Positions 7,631 through 17,592 are shown, counted from the first letter of the stretch. The stretch is 64,000 bases of DNA from Chitinophaga horti (GCF_022867795.2 NZ_CP107006.1:4898001-4962000); one strand, 5' to 3'. Notes: a model not told the origin generated them from the letters alone. Translations and numbers: made by a program.

Positions 7631-10600
7631 CTAGTTATTATACTCCACGTGCACGCCTTTGGCAGACTTTGCATGTGACTTATCTTCATTGTGCGCCTCT
7701 CCGTTAAAGAAATTGTACGGTTTCTCCGACTGATAGTTCGGATCGTGCAGTTTCTGGATGGTTGTTTTCTTGGAGAACAACTTCAGGATTAACGGGAGGA
7801 AGGGTACGTATTTCAGTCCGCGTGGCCAGCCGTACACGTCCAGGATGTCGATCACGCGTTTGTTCATATAATACATGCTCGGTACCAGGATCAGGGTAAG
7901 GAAGGTCGCGAAGATCAAACCGAACACCATGGTCCAGGCAAGCGGTCCCCAGAAGGCCACGTTATCACCCCCAAAGTAAATATGTGGGTTGCCGGTGGAG
8001 AACAGCTTGGCGAAGTCGATGTTCAAACCTACTGCCAGCGGGATCAAGCCAAGGATAGCAGCGATCGCGGTGAGTAACACCGGGGTCATACGGGTGCGGC
8101 CGGCTTCTACTACGGCTTCGTGTACCGGAGTGCCCTGCATTACGAGCAGATCGATGAACTCAACCAGTACGATACCGTTACGTACCACCAGACCAGCCAG
8201 TGCCATGATACCCACACCGGTCATTACGATGGAGATGTCCATACCAAAGGTGGAGAAACCGAGGAATACGCCGATGATACTAAAGAATACTTCCAGCAAA
8301 ATCAGGAGCGCACGGCCCATTGAGTTAAACTGGATCACCATGATCATCATCATCAAACCTACTGCGCTTATAAGTGCCACCACCAGGAAGTTCATTGTTT
8401 CCATCTGGTCTTCCTGCTCACCGGTCATCTTAATGGCGATACCGTCTTGCTGACCAAATTCGTTGATGGCGGTTTGTATGTTTTGTACTACTTCGTTCGC
8501 ATTGTAATCAGACAATACGTTCGAGTACAAAGTAATCACACGTTTCTGGTCGATGCGTTTGATGCCTGCGTAAGTATTGCTGTAACGAACATTCGCTACC
8601 GATGACAATGGCACCTGGCGGATCTGGCCGCCCATGTTCATATCGCGGTAAGTAATGTTCATGTTGAGCAGCATATTAATGTTGTTACGCTGATCTTCTT
8701 TGAAACGCACCATGATCGGGTAGTCATCTTCCGGATCGCGGAACTTCGACACTTCCAGGCCATACAGGGCGCTCCTTAATGCACCACCAATGGCGTAGGT
8801 AGATATGCCTTCACGGTTAGCACGCTCGCGGTCTATCTCCACGATTACTTCCGGTTTATTCGCCTGGAAGTCGCTGCGCAGTTCTTCCACACCACCAATG
8901 GCGAGCGAATCGAGGTAACGTTTTAGGCGATCGGCTGTACCCGTCAGCGTTTCAAACTCATCACCTGAAATTTCTATGTTGATCGGCTTACCTGTTGGAG
9001 GACCGCCCTGTTCTTGTTCCACGGTGATGTCTGCACCAGGAATACCTTTCACCGCTGCACGAATCTTATCTAAATATTCAACGGTAGATGCGCCGTTACG
9101 CTGGCCAAACTCTACGAATGCCACCGTTACTTTACCTTTATGCGGCTGCACGCTCTGATCCATCTGGCTGGGATCTCCCGCACCTACGGCTACGTTGGAG
9201 ATGATGGATTTAACCAGTGGATTATCTTTACCCACTACCCCTACAATACGTTTTTCAACGATCCCGGTGATAGAGTCGGTGTATTGCTGATCGGTACCAT
9301 TAGGCAACTCGAGGTAAGCATAAATAAAGTTCGGATCTGCCTGCGGGAAGAATACCACTTTTGGGCTACGCACCATCGTGAGTATGATACTGAACACGAG
9401 CAGGCCGAATGTCAGCAACAATATTTTCACCGGACGCCAGCCTACAAGACTCCTTTCCACCTGTCGTTTATACCAGTTTTGCACCCTTGGCCATGAATCG
9501 TGCTGGAACTTGCGGGCAACGCCGCCCAGCCAGAACCTTTCCAGCAATACGAGCAGGTACATCACCACGATAAAGTTACCTACGCCAAAGCCAATACCAT
9601 AACCGATCAGCGCGGCTAACGCAAATGCGATGGAAACGATCGCGAACTTGCGGTCGAAACGCGGCTTGGGATGATTTTCACCTTCGTGGCGATCCATAAA
9701 GTCAACCGCAAATACCGGGTTGATAATATAGGCCACGACCAGCGATGCGATCAACGTCGTGATCAATGTGATCGGCAGGTATTTCATAAACTCACCGATT
9801 ACGCCGGGCCAGAACAGGAGTGGCACGAATGGCGCCAATACGGTAAGCGTACCTGAGAATACCGGCAGGAATACCTCTCCGGCAGCCATCTTCGCCGCTT
9901 TCACGATACCCAGATCCTTACGCTCGTAGAAAATACGGTGTACGTTTTCAATTACCACAATCGCATCATCCACCACAATACCTAATGCCAGCAGGAACGA
10001 GAACAGCACCATCATGTTTAGCGTAATGCCCGCGATCTGCATCACGATAAACGCAATGAACATCGAGATCGGCACCGACAAGGCCACGAATATCGCGTTC
10101 ACCGCACCCATGAAGAACATCAGGATCACTGTTACCAGGATAAAACCAATGATAATGGTATTGATCAGATCATGCAGGGTGATACGGGTAGAGTCTGACT
10201 GATCCGCAGTAATCGTTACTTCCAGGCCTTTGGGGAAGTAATTTTCCTCCATATCTTTTTTGATGGCCTGGATTTTATCCGATGCATCAATCAGGTTTTT
10301 ACCGCTCTGTTTAATTACGTTAAGCGTGATTACGTTCTTACCATCGAGGCGTGCATAACTTTCCTGTTCTTTAAAACCATCCACCACATCTGCAATGTCC
10401 TTCAGGTATACTACAGCACCGGAAGAACCACGCACCACGATGTTCTGTATCTTGATCGGATCTTTATACTCTCCTTTTACACTAAGCGTACGTTTTTGTC
10501 CATCAAGCGTAACCTGGCCGCCTGACACAGTACGGTTCTCATTCGCAATGGCACCCGCCACGTCTTCAAAGCTGATCTTAGCCGCATCCATCTTGTATTT

Positions 10601-11185
10601 GTCCAGGTTAATCTGGATCTCACGATCGAGCGCACCAATGATATCTACACGGGTAATTTCGGTGAGCGCCTCTATGCGATCCTGCATTTCATCTGCATAC
10701 TTTTTAAGTGATTGCAGGTCGAAGTCGCCGGACAGGTTCACGTTCATGATCGGGATCTGCGATACGTCCACCTTCATGATCTGTGGCTCCTGGTCCAGGT
10801 TGTTCGGCAAGTCGGTTTTGGCATCGTCCACCTTTTCCCGGACTTCCTGCCGGGCCGTTTCTATATCAACATCGGTGTTAAATTCGATCGTGATGATGGA
10901 GAAGTCCTGCATGGAGGTACTTTTGATCTCCTTCACGCCGGAAATGCCGCCCAGTTGTTTTTCAATGGGCTTGGTCACTAATGTTTCCATATCCTCCGGC
11001 GAAGTACCGAAGTAGGCGGTCTGGATGTAGAACTGCGGGAACACCACCTCCGGGAACTGCTCTTTCGGCAGCGCCTGGTAAGCGAAAATACCGGCCAGTG
11101 AGAGGATGATCGTGGCCACATAAATGCTGACCTTATTATCGACCGCCCAACTGGTGAGTTTAAACTCTTTATTTGAATCTTTCAT
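7631..11185 (-). CDS. RND efflux permease (AcrB/HAE1-like)
   Basis: This is the inner-membrane, proton-driven pump of a tripartite efflux system, 1184 residues long. The first membrane helix lies at about residues 17-37. A large periplasmic domain follows, then a helix bundle with GIVVDDAIVVIENVH, whose Asp pair (D406-D407) is the proton-relay position of AcrB. The second half repeats the pattern, with GLVVRNGIVLVEFIDLL near the fourth helix of repeat two. It is longer than a typical AcrB (about 1050). The extra length lies between the sixth and seventh helices (about residues 495-560) and at the hydrophilic C-terminal tail. It is the last gene of tetR-tolC-adaptor-permease, 36 bp after the adaptor. 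The substrate cannot be told from sequence. Confidence 0.93.
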   Translation of the reverse strand: MKDSNKEFKLTSWAVDNKVSIYVATIILSLAGIFAYQALPKEQFPEVVFPQFYIQTAYFGTSPEDMETLVTKPIEKQLGGISGVKEIKSTSMQDFSIITIEFNTDVDIETARQEVREKVDDAKTDLPNNLDQEPQIMKVDVSQIPIMNVNLSGDFDLQSLKKYADEMQDRIEALTEITRVDIIGALDREIQINLDKYKMDAAKISFEDVAGAIANENRTVSGGQVTLDGQKRTLSVKGEYKDPIKIQNIVVRGSSGAVVYLKDIADVVDGFKEQESYARLDGKNVITLNVIKQSGKNLIDASDKIQAIKKDMEENYFPKGLEVTITADQSDSTRITLHDLINTIIIGFILVTVILMFFMGAVNAIFVALSVPISMFIAFIVMQIAGITLNMMVLFSFLLALGIVVDDAIVVIENVHRIFYERKDLGIVKAAKMAAGEVFLPVFSGTLTVLAPFVPLLFWPGVIGEFMKYLPITLITTLIASLVVAYIINPVFAVDFMDRHEGENHPKPRFDRKFAIVSIAFALAALIGYGIGFGVGNFIVVMYLLVLLERFWLGGVARKFQHDSWPRVQNWYKRQVERSLVGWRPVKILLLTFGLLVFSIILTMVRSPKVVFFPQADPNFIYAYLELPNGTDQQYTDSITGIVEKRIVGVVGKDNPLVKSIISNVAVGAGDPSQMDQSVQPHKGKVTVAFVEFGQRNGASTVEYLDKIRAAVKGIPGADITVEQEQGGPPTGKPINIEISGDEFETLTGTADRLKRYLDSLAIGGVEELRSDFQANKPEVIVEIDRERANREGISTYAIGGALRSALYGLEVSKFRDPEDDYPIMVRFKEDQRNNINMLLNMNITYRDMNMGGQIRQVPLSSVANVRYSNTYAGIKRIDQKRVITLYSNVLSDYNANEVVQNIQTAINEFGQQDGIAIKMTGEQEDQMETMNFLVVALISAVGLMMMIMVIQFNSMGRALLILLEVFFSIIGVFLGFSTFGMDISIVMTGVGIMALAGLVVRNGIVLVEFIDLLVMQGTPVHEAVVEAGRTRMTPVLLTAIAAILGLIPLAVGLNIDFAKLFSTGNPHIYFGGDNVAFWGPLAWTMVFGLIFATFLTLILVPSMYYMNKRVIDILDVYGWPRGLKYVPFLPLILKLFSKKTTIQKLHDPNYQSEKPYNFFNGEAHNEDKSHAKSAKGVHVEYNN

Positions 11186-11221
11186 AAAATCTGTTTAGAA
11201 TGATGAGCTGCGCGGATGTGC

Positions 11222-12328
11222 TTACAGTTTGATCAGGTCGTTACTATTGAGCCCTTGGAAACCAGTGGTCACAATCTGTTCGCCGGCACTTAAACCGCTT
11301 TTGATTTCTGCTTTATCATTATAAGTCTGGCCCAGTTCCACATCTTTACGCTCGGCTACCAGTTTGCCATTGCTCTTTTTGGCAGTGATCACGTAAGGTT
11401 TACCCATGGAATACTGCAGCACGCCTACTGGCACCACTACGGCATTAGGCGCCACGTAGTCAACGATCTTCAACTGCGCGATCATGTTAGGACGAAGTGC
11501 GGCATCAGCAGCCAGTGGAATTTCTACCTTGATCGTACGGCTCAGTGGATCGATCACTTTGGAAGCGAAGCTGATTTTTGTACGGATTTCTTTATTGATA
11601 TCCGGCAGCACGATTACAACAGGGTCACCTGTTTTTACTCTGCCAGCATAGCTTTCCGCTACATTGGCAACCACTTTCAGGTTGCTCGTATTCACCACGC
11701 GGAAAGAAGGAGCGCCTGGCGCCGCCTGGTCGCCCAGCTTTGCGATCACCGCGTCTACCGTACCAGAGATCGGCGATACAATGCGGTTTAGCGCCAACTG
11801 ATCGTTCAGCGTAGATATCCTTTTTTCCAGGCTTTCCTTTTGGTTTTTAGCCGTGAGGTATTGCATTTCAGTACCGATCTTCTGATTCCAAAGGCGTTGC
11901 TGTTTTTCGAACGCGATGTTGGCCAGGTCGAGTTGTGTTTTTACTTCGGCAACGTTGGAACGCATCACCTGGTCGTCGATCTGTGCCAGGGTTTGACCTT
12001 TGCTTACGCGCTGGCCTTCTTTCACATAGATGTTGGTGATAACGCCGGGGCTTTTCGCACTTACATCTACGTTCTCACGTGCATCTACACTACCCTGTAC
12101 GTCGATGTAATGTTCAAACAGTGTGTCCTGCACCGTGGCTACGGTTACCGTTTTCTGTTTGATGTTGGTGGTATCTTTAGTCTGTTTTTCGAGATCGGCG
12201 ATTTGTTTGTCCAGGTCCGCTCTTTCTTTTTTCAGCTTTTGCAGCTTTTCTGCACTTTTATCTTCACCTCCGCCGCATGCAGCCAGTACAGCGGTAAACA
12301 TCAGCAGAGAAAAATATCTTTTAATCAT
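11222..12328 (-). CDS. RND efflux periplasmic adaptor (MFP), lipoprotein
   Basis: This is the membrane-fusion subunit that joins the permease to the outer-membrane channel. The 368-residue protein starts MIKRYFSLLMFTAVLAACGG with a lipobox ending at the Cys, so it should be anchored as a lipoprotein. A coiled coil rich in Lys and Glu follows at about residues 25-60. The barrel-sandwich half-motif is DVSAKSPGVITNIYVKEGQR, and the hairpin is followed by IVSPISGTVDAVIAKLGDQA. The coiled coil right after the lipidated Cys is an addition seen in several Bacteroidetes adaptors. It lies between the tolC-like and permease genes with short gaps, consistent with one transcript. Confidence 0.92.
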   Translation of the reverse strand: MIKRYFSLLMFTAVLAACGGGEDKSAEKLQKLKKERADLDKQIADLEKQTKDTTNIKQKTVTVATVQDTLFEHYIDVQGSVDARENVDVSAKSPGVITNIYVKEGQRVSKGQTLAQIDDQVMRSNVAEVKTQLDLANIAFEKQQRLWNQKIGTEMQYLTAKNQKESLEKRISTLNDQLALNRIVSPISGTVDAVIAKLGDQAAPGAPSFRVVNTSNLKVVANVAESYAGRVKTGDPVVIVLPDINKEIRTKISFASKVIDPLSRTIKVEIPLAADAALRPNMIAQLKIVDYVAPNAVVVPVGVLQYSMGKPYVITAKKSNGKLVAERKDVELGQTYNDKAEIKSGLSAGEQIVTTGFQGLNSNDLIKL

Positions 12329-12370
12329 ATCTATAGATTTTAAGGCGCGATTTTAATAGTGTTGTTCCGA

Positions 12371-13729
12371 TTAAAGTTTTCCGTTGGCTTTGAGGTAAGC
12401 GATCTTAGCCCTGATGGCTTCGTACAATGCAGAGAAGTAATTGCTCTGCGCCGTCAGCAAATCGTTTTCCGCCGTAATCATTTCCAGGCTGGAACCAACT
12501 CCTTCCCGGTATTTGATGCGGGTACTTTCCAGTACTTCCTGCGCCAGCTGCATGTTTTTATCCTGTGCGTCCAGCGTGTACACATTGTTCTTAAAAGTGA
12601 TAGCGGAAGTTTGTCTTTCGAGATCTATCGACTGGCGGATATTATCCAGGTCGGTCTCCGATTTTTTCAGGCGAAGAAAAGCCTGGTCAGTCTGGCTGCG
12701 GCGTTGGTTACCATTGAAGATCGGGACGTTTAAGTTCAGGCCCCAGGCTACATATCCATACCACATTTCACTCTTAAAATAATTAAACGTGTTCGACTGA
12801 CGAGAGGCGCCGAAGTTGCCAAAAGCTGCCAGCGTGGGCAGATGCGCGAATTTATAACGTTTCAGATCGTATTCGTTGGTACGCTTTTGTGCATCCAGCA
12901 ACTGATATTCGATGCGGTTCTGGTAAGAAAAGGAACCATCCTCCCCGATGTTTTTCACCTGGTTTACATCCAGTGTGTCGGTGAGCAATACCTGCTGGTT
13001 GAGCGGCATACCAATCTGGTATTTCAGCGTAGCGATCGTTACATCGATGGTATTGGCGAGTTTACGTTCTTCCGTACGGAGGTTCGTTACCTGTACGGTC
13101 AACCTGTCTACATCCAGCTTTTCCGCCAGACCGTTTTTATAGATTTCCTGTGTTTCGCCAAGCATTTTATCGAGGCGGCTGATGTTCTCTGACAGGAACT
13201 TGTGGGCTTTTTGAGCGGACAACACCTGGTAATAGCTTTGGTACACATCACTCTTCACATCTATTTCCGCCTTTACCACGCTTTTGTTAGCCAGTTCCTC
13301 GAGCGTTTTACGCGCCTGCAGGGCCACCATTACACTGGGATCGAACAGTACCTGTTGCACGTTCACTTGTCCCAACGCGTTATACTTCAAACCAAAGGCG
13401 AAAGGCACCAGTGTACCTTTTGGAATAGTGTCACTGAAGTTGGACGCGTCGATCAATTGCTTCTGGATAACCGGGTTATCCTGGAAAGTGCCGGTGGCCG
13501 AAATGTTCGGAAGCGCTAATCCGCTCACTTCCTTATTGCGGGCCAGGGCGATCAGTTCGTCCAGCTTTGCGGTTTTAATCGAGTTCCTGTTAGCGAGGGC
13601 GTAATCAATTGCCTGCTGGACGGACAGCGGTTGCACGTCTTTAGTTGCCGGCGGCTGTTGCTGCGCATAAACACCAGCCAGCGGCATCATAGCTCCCAGT
13701 AAACCGATGAGCTTCCGTTGTAGTTGCAT
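12371..13729 (-). CDS. TolC-family outer-membrane efflux protein
   Basis: This is the outer-membrane channel of the first RND system, 452 residues, with a signal peptide MQLQRKLIGLLGAMMPLAG ending near VYAQ. It has the duplicated OEP pattern of long amphipathic helices rich in Gln, Asn and Leu, for example in the stretch around VQQAIDYALANRNSIKTAKL and the C-terminal half around SLEMITAENDLLTAQSNYFS. It is not a lipoprotein, unlike the NodT-type channel of the second RND system in this window. It lies 15 bp from tetR and 43 bp from the adaptor gene. Confidence 0.92.
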   Translation of the reverse strand: MQLQRKLIGLLGAMMPLAGVYAQQQPPATKDVQPLSVQQAIDYALANRNSIKTAKLDELIALARNKEVSGLALPNISATGTFQDNPVIQKQLIDASNFSDTIPKGTLVPFAFGLKYNALGQVNVQQVLFDPSVMVALQARKTLEELANKSVVKAEIDVKSDVYQSYYQVLSAQKAHKFLSENISRLDKMLGETQEIYKNGLAEKLDVDRLTVQVTNLRTEERKLANTIDVTIATLKYQIGMPLNQQVLLTDTLDVNQVKNIGEDGSFSYQNRIEYQLLDAQKRTNEYDLKRYKFAHLPTLAAFGNFGASRQSNTFNYFKSEMWYGYVAWGLNLNVPIFNGNQRRSQTDQAFLRLKKSETDLDNIRQSIDLERQTSAITFKNNVYTLDAQDKNMQLAQEVLESTRIKYREGVGSSLEMITAENDLLTAQSNYFSALYEAIRAKIAYLKANGKL

Positions 13730-13743
13730 ATATCCTGTATTTA

Positions 13744-14352
13744 TTAGGGTCTTTGTTTCCGATAAGTTTCAATCAATTCATATCCTTCTCTGGTAACCAA
13801 TCCAAAAAGAAAATGTTCAAGCAACACCGTTTGCACTTTACTCATATCATACGTTTGCATAGGAAACACATCCGGTTGCACGCAAAACATCACACAGGCG
13901 GTACGGAACCGGCTAAGGATGTCGAGTTCAAGGTCCGGGCGATAAAATCCTTCGCGTATGCCACGTTGCAGGTTTTGATGGATCAGGTCGAGAATGTAAA
14001 TATTACGATGGTCTTGAAAAAGTTTGAAGGCGCGCGCATGGAACTTCTGGAGGTCAAGCATGGCTACGGGGTTCATGTTCCTGAGTCGTTCGTCTATCAT
14101 CTTCATCACTAAGAACAACTCTTCTACGGCGTTGGCAGCTTCCAGGCGGCCGGTATCGCATTGATCTTCCATCAATTTAAGATGGCGGCTCATTACATGC
14201 AGCACCAGGTCGTCTTTATCCGCAAAGTTCGCATACAGTGTTTTTTTCGAAATACCCATCCGGACGGAAATATCGTCCATAGTAACAGAGCGTGTGCCAT
14301 ACTGGCGGAACAGGTTAAAAGCAGTATCCAGGATTCTTTCTTGTACTTCCAT
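13744..14352 (-). CDS. TetR/AcrR-family repressor of the efflux operon
   Basis: The 202-residue regulator has an N-terminal TetR helix-turn-helix: VQERILDTAFNLFRQYGTRS, VTMDDISVRMGISKKTLYAN and FADKDDLV at about residues 3-50. The C-terminal part is helical and variable, as expected for a ligand-binding domain. It is the first gene of the tetR-tolC-adaptor-permease operon. A palindrome upstream overlaps the likely promoter, so auto-repression that also controls the pump is probable. The inducer is unknown. Confidence 0.92.
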   Translation of the reverse strand: MEVQERILDTAFNLFRQYGTRSVTMDDISVRMGISKKTLYANFADKDDLVLHVMSRHLKLMEDQCDTGRLEAANAVEELFLVMKMIDERLRNMNPVAMLDLQKFHARAFKLFQDHRNIYILDLIHQNLQRGIREGFYRPDLELDILSRFRTACVMFCVQPDVFPMQTYDMSKVQTVLLEHFLFGLVTREGYELIETYRKQRP

Positions 14353-14384
14353 GGGTAAGTTTTATACGCTTTGCGAACGCTGGA

Positions 14385-14423
14385 CAAAACTATGGAAACT
14401 TTTTAAACCACAAAAGTTTCCAT
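14385..14423 (-). promoter_or_regulatory. TetR operator overlapping the efflux-operon promoter
   Basis: ATGGAAACTTTT (14392-14403) and AAAAGTTTCCAT (14412-14423) form a perfect 12-bp inverted repeat with an 8-bp spacer, typical in size for a TetR dimer site. On the minus strand TTTG (14411-14414) and TAGTTTTG (14385-14392) are spaced 18 bp, matching a Bacteroidetes -33/-7 promoter. Binding would cover the whole promoter of the tetR operon, whose start codon is about 30 bp further on. Confidence 0.75.
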
Positions 14424-14473
14424 GGCATTTTTTTAGATTTATTTGATAACTGGAGAAGCTGGGGGAATTAATC

Positions 14474-14481
14474 TAATTTTG
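14474..14481 (+). promoter_or_regulatory. candidate -7 box for the DUF502 gene
   Basis: TAATTTTG matches TAnnTTTG exactly and lies about 110 bp before the DUF502 start. No -33 TTTG is found at the usual spacing (the nearest is 28 bp away), so this is a weak call. Confidence 0.3.
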
Positions 14482-14591
14482 CAGCGCAAATAACGGCCGG
14501 GCACGCCGGATGAGAAAAAACCGTCGAATATCGCCAGGTTTGGCACAACACGCGAACATTTACAGCTAACTATACACAATATATTAATACC

Positions 14592-15242
14592 ATGTCTGCT
14601 CAAACTAGCATGAAAAAGTTGTTTTCGCGCATCTTGCGCTATTTTTTCCAGGGCTTACTGATCCTGGCCCCTATCAGCATTACGGGCTTTATGTTGTATT
14701 GGGCTTTTGACAAGATAGATAATATTATACCCCGCGACCTGATCGACAGCAATTCCCCCCTGGCGTTCGTGAAATATAAAGGAGTAGGTTTTATATTGAT
14801 ACTGATACTCGTACTGGTAGTGGGCTACATCAGTTCCTCCTTCATTGTGGGCAGGTTAATCGATATGTTCGATCATATGATCGAGCGTACCCCCTTTATT
14901 AAATATATTTATACTTCTGTAAAAGACGTTTTTGATGCCTTCGTGGGTGAGAAGAAAAAATTTGATCATCCTGTGCTGGTGAACGTTTACGGCGAAGATG
15001 TGTGGGAAATGGGATTTATTACCCAGGAAGATATGAGCTACCTCGGGCTGGAGGGCTACCTGGCCGTATACGTGCCGCATGCCTATGCGATTACCGGTAA
15101 AGTATTTATGGTGCGAAAGGAAAAAGTACGCCCGCTGGAGAACATGTCGCCCGGCGATGCGATGAAGTTTGCCGTATCAGGTGGGGTGACGGCGATTACA
15201 GAACATGGTGGTCACGATTCACATAAAAATGCGGCGCACTAG
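14592..15242 (+). CDS. DUF502-family membrane protein
   Basis: The 216-residue protein has two membrane helices, about residues 19-36 (GLLILAPISITGFMLYWAF) and 62-82 (ILILILVLVVGYISSSF). A soluble domain of the DUF502 type follows, with RTPFIKYIYTSVKDVFDAFV and HPVLVNVYGEDVWEMGF as recognisable blocks and a VPHAYAITGKVFMV segment later. The family is widespread and its function is not known. It is probably in the inner membrane with the C-terminal domain cytoplasmic. The gene stands alone, divergent from the tetR operon. Confidence 0.88.
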   Translation: MSAQTSMKKLFSRILRYFFQGLLILAPISITGFMLYWAFDKIDNIIPRDLIDSNSPLAFVKYKGVGFILILILVLVVGYISSSFIVGRLIDMFDHMIERTPFIKYIYTSVKDVFDAFVGEKKKFDHPVLVNVYGEDVWEMGFITQEDMSYLGLEGYLAVYVPHAYAITGKVFMVRKEKVRPLENMSPGDAMKFAVSGGVTAITEHGGHDSHKNAAH

Positions 15243-15394
15243 CCGCTCCATCATTATCACTGATAGTATTTTGCCTATTTTTTAAACAAGTCGGTGTATA
15301 TACAACCAACAAAAGTTTCATGTAAATTGATTTGGTTGACAGTGTACTAACGCATTAACTTAGCCTCAGGCCTTCCATTAACAGGCTATCAACA

Positions 15395-16360
15395 ATGTTA
15401 ACCCGTTTCCTTTACGCCATTGTATGCGTGTGCATACTACTGTTGACCAGTGCCTGGGGCTTTTTCGGACATGAAAAGATTAACCGGCATGCAGTATTCT
15501 CCCTTCCACCGGAGATGATCGTGTTTTACAAGCAGCATCTTACCTATCTGGTCACACATTCCACTGATCCGGACAAGCGTCGGTATATGTTGCCGGAGGA
15601 GGGGCCAAGGCATTATATTGACCTTGATCATTACGATCGCCGGTACTGGGACAGCCTGGCCGTGCCCTGGCCGAGGGCCGTGGAGCGGTTTGGGGAAGAT
15701 AGCTTGTCGCGCCACGGCGTGCTGCCCTGGCATTTCGAGACCATGCTCCACCGCCTGACGGGCGCCTTTCTCGCGCGGGACCAGGCGCGGATACTTAAGC
15801 TATCGGCCGAACTGGGCCACTACGTAGCCGATGCGCATGTGCCCTTGCATACCAGCTCCAATCACAACGGCCAGTTTACCGGGCAGCATGGCATCCATGG
15901 CTTGTGGGAATCGCGCATTCCGGAACTGGTAGCGGAAACGGATTTTGACTTTTGGGTGGGACAGGCCACCTACATCCGCGAGCCCCGCGCCTTCATATGG
16001 CGCATCATCAGGGAAAGTGCCGCCGCCGTAGACACCGTGCTGGGCGAGGAAAAGCGGCTCAGCGAAGCCTGGCCGCGGGATGCCCGGTATGCCTACGAGA
16101 ACCGGAAGGGCCTGTTGGTACGAAATTACGCGAGTGAATACACGAAAACATATAATAAAAAGATGGGCAACATGGTAGAACGGCGGATGCGGTCGTCTAT
16201 GCTCGCGGTCGCCAGCTGCTGGTATACCGCATGGGCGAATGCGGGCCAGCCCCCTTTGCAAACCATTAACAGTAGCGGATCTTCAGAAAACGAGGAGAAA
16301 GAGGCGGCCTTGCTGGACCGGCTATTCCGCCAGGGCAAAATATTTGGGAGGGAGCACTAA
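15395..16360 (+). CDS. S1/P1 nuclease-like or zinc-dependent phospholipase C-like secreted protein
   Basis: The 321-residue protein begins with a hydrophobic signal segment (residues 3-20), directly followed by WGFFGHEKINRHAV. This has the Trp and His spacing that starts the zinc site in the S1/P1 nuclease and phospholipase C superfamily. Further metal-ligand candidates are HYIDLDHYD, LGHYVADAHVPLHT and HGIHGLWES, in the family order. These trinuclear-zinc enzymes cleave single-stranded nucleic acid or phospholipid, and the sequence alone does not decide which. It should act in the periplasm or outside the cell. It is monocistronic. Confidence 0.75.
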   Translation: MLTRFLYAIVCVCILLLTSAWGFFGHEKINRHAVFSLPPEMIVFYKQHLTYLVTHSTDPDKRRYMLPEEGPRHYIDLDHYDRRYWDSLAVPWPRAVERFGEDSLSRHGVLPWHFETMLHRLTGAFLARDQARILKLSAELGHYVADAHVPLHTSSNHNGQFTGQHGIHGLWESRIPELVAETDFDFWVGQATYIREPRAFIWRIIRESAAAVDTVLGEEKRLSEAWPRDARYAYENRKGLLVRNYASEYTKTYNKKMGNMVERRMRSSMLAVASCWYTAWANAGQPPLQTINSSGSSENEEKEAALLDRLFRQGKIFGREH

Positions 16361-16379
16361 GAATTATGAAAAGTTGCGC

Positions 16380-16387
16380 TATCTTTG
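16380..16387 (+). promoter_or_regulatory. candidate -7 box for serC
   Basis: TATCTTTG matches TAnnTTTG exactly and lies about 130 bp before the preferred serC start. No good -33 partner is visible. Confidence 0.3.
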
Positions 16388-16518
16388 TCACTCTATCTTT
16401 TTAACCTGTCCTCAGCCACCATCCTACCGGTAACCATACCGTTATTTATTTTACCAAATTCCTTCGAAAAACCATGAACGTGGAAAATACAAACAACGTA
16501 TTCAATCTAGATCGCAAC

Positions 16519-17592
16519 ATGAAGGTGCACAACTTTAACGCTGGTCCTTCGGTATTACCTAATGAGGTTCTATACAAAGCCAGTAAAGCATTGATCGACT
16601 TTGAGGGGACAGGAATGTCTATCCTGGAGATCGGCCATCGAACGGAACATTTCACAGCTGTGATGGAGGAAGCCCGTTCCCTGGTAAGAAGCCTGATGCA
16701 ACTGGAGGACGACTTCGAGGTATTGTTCCTGCATGGTGGCGCAAGCACCCAGTTCATGCAAGTTCCTATGAACCTGCTTGAAAGTGGCGAAACCGCTTCT
16801 TATGTAGATACCGGCGTGTGGTCTAACAAGGGCATCAAAGAAGCCAAACTTTTTGGTTACGTAGATGTTTCAGGCAGCTCGAAGGACAACAACTACAACT
16901 TTATCCCCAAACAGTTCACGGTTCCTCCCCAGGCCCGTTACCTCCACATTACGACCAACAATACCATATATGGCACGCAATGGTCCAGCATCCCGGAAAC
17001 AGAAGTTCCCCTGGTTGCAGACATGAGCAGTGACATTCTGAGCCGCCAGATGGACTTCAACAAGTTCAGCCTGATTTATGCCGGTGTACAGAAAAACATG
17101 GGTGCCGCTGGCGCCACCATGGTGGCCGTACGCAAGAGCATACTTGGCAAGGTAACCCGTAAGATCCCGACCATCCTCGACTACCGGTTACATATCGAAA
17201 ATGGTTCTATGCTGAATACCCCTCCGGTGTTCTCTGTATATATCTCTATGCTCACTTTACGCTGGTTGCGCGACCAGGGTGGCGTTGCTGCTATTGAAAA
17301 GATCAATAACAAAAAAGCAGCCCTCCTGTACGACGAAATCGATCACAACCCCTTGTTCCGTGCGAATGTACCAAACAAGGAAGATCGCAGTAAAATGAAC
17401 GTAACGTTTACCATCGACAAAGCCGAGCTGGAAGAAGAGTTCCTGAAGTTCTGCAAGAAAGAAGACATCGTGGGCATTAAAGGCCATCGCCTGGCAGGCG
17501 GTTACCGTGCTTCGCTTTACAACGCTTTGCCATTGGAAAGCGTAGAAGTAATGGTAGAAGCGATGAAGTACTTCAGCCTGAAGAAAGCTTAA
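16519..17592 (+). CDS. serC: phosphoserine aminotransferase
   Basis: SerC is a PLP enzyme that transfers an amino group from glutamate to 3-phosphohydroxypyruvate in serine synthesis (and to the related pyridoxine precursor). The product begins MKVHNFNAGPSVLPNEVL, the standard family start. For this reason I prefer the ATG at 16519 over the in-frame ATG at 16474, giving 357 residues. Other marks are HGGASTQFMQVPMNLL and the PLP-lysine region LIYAGVQKNMGAAGATMV. The C-terminus HRLAGGYRASLYNALPLESV is also typical. In other Bacteroidetes a DUF1015 gene often accompanies serC; here the DUF1015 gene is about 19 kb away. A strong terminator follows. Confidence 0.96.
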   Translation: MKVHNFNAGPSVLPNEVLYKASKALIDFEGTGMSILEIGHRTEHFTAVMEEARSLVRSLMQLEDDFEVLFLHGGASTQFMQVPMNLLESGETASYVDTGVWSNKGIKEAKLFGYVDVSGSSKDNNYNFIPKQFTVPPQARYLHITTNNTIYGTQWSSIPETEVPLVADMSSDILSRQMDFNKFSLIYAGVQKNMGAAGATMVAVRKSILGKVTRKIPTILDYRLHIENGSMLNTPPVFSVYISMLTLRWLRDQGGVAAIEKINNKKAALLYDEIDHNPLFRANVPNKEDRSKMNVTFTIDKAELEEEFLKFCKKEDIVGIKGHRLAGGYRASLYNALPLESVEVMVEAMKYFSLKKA

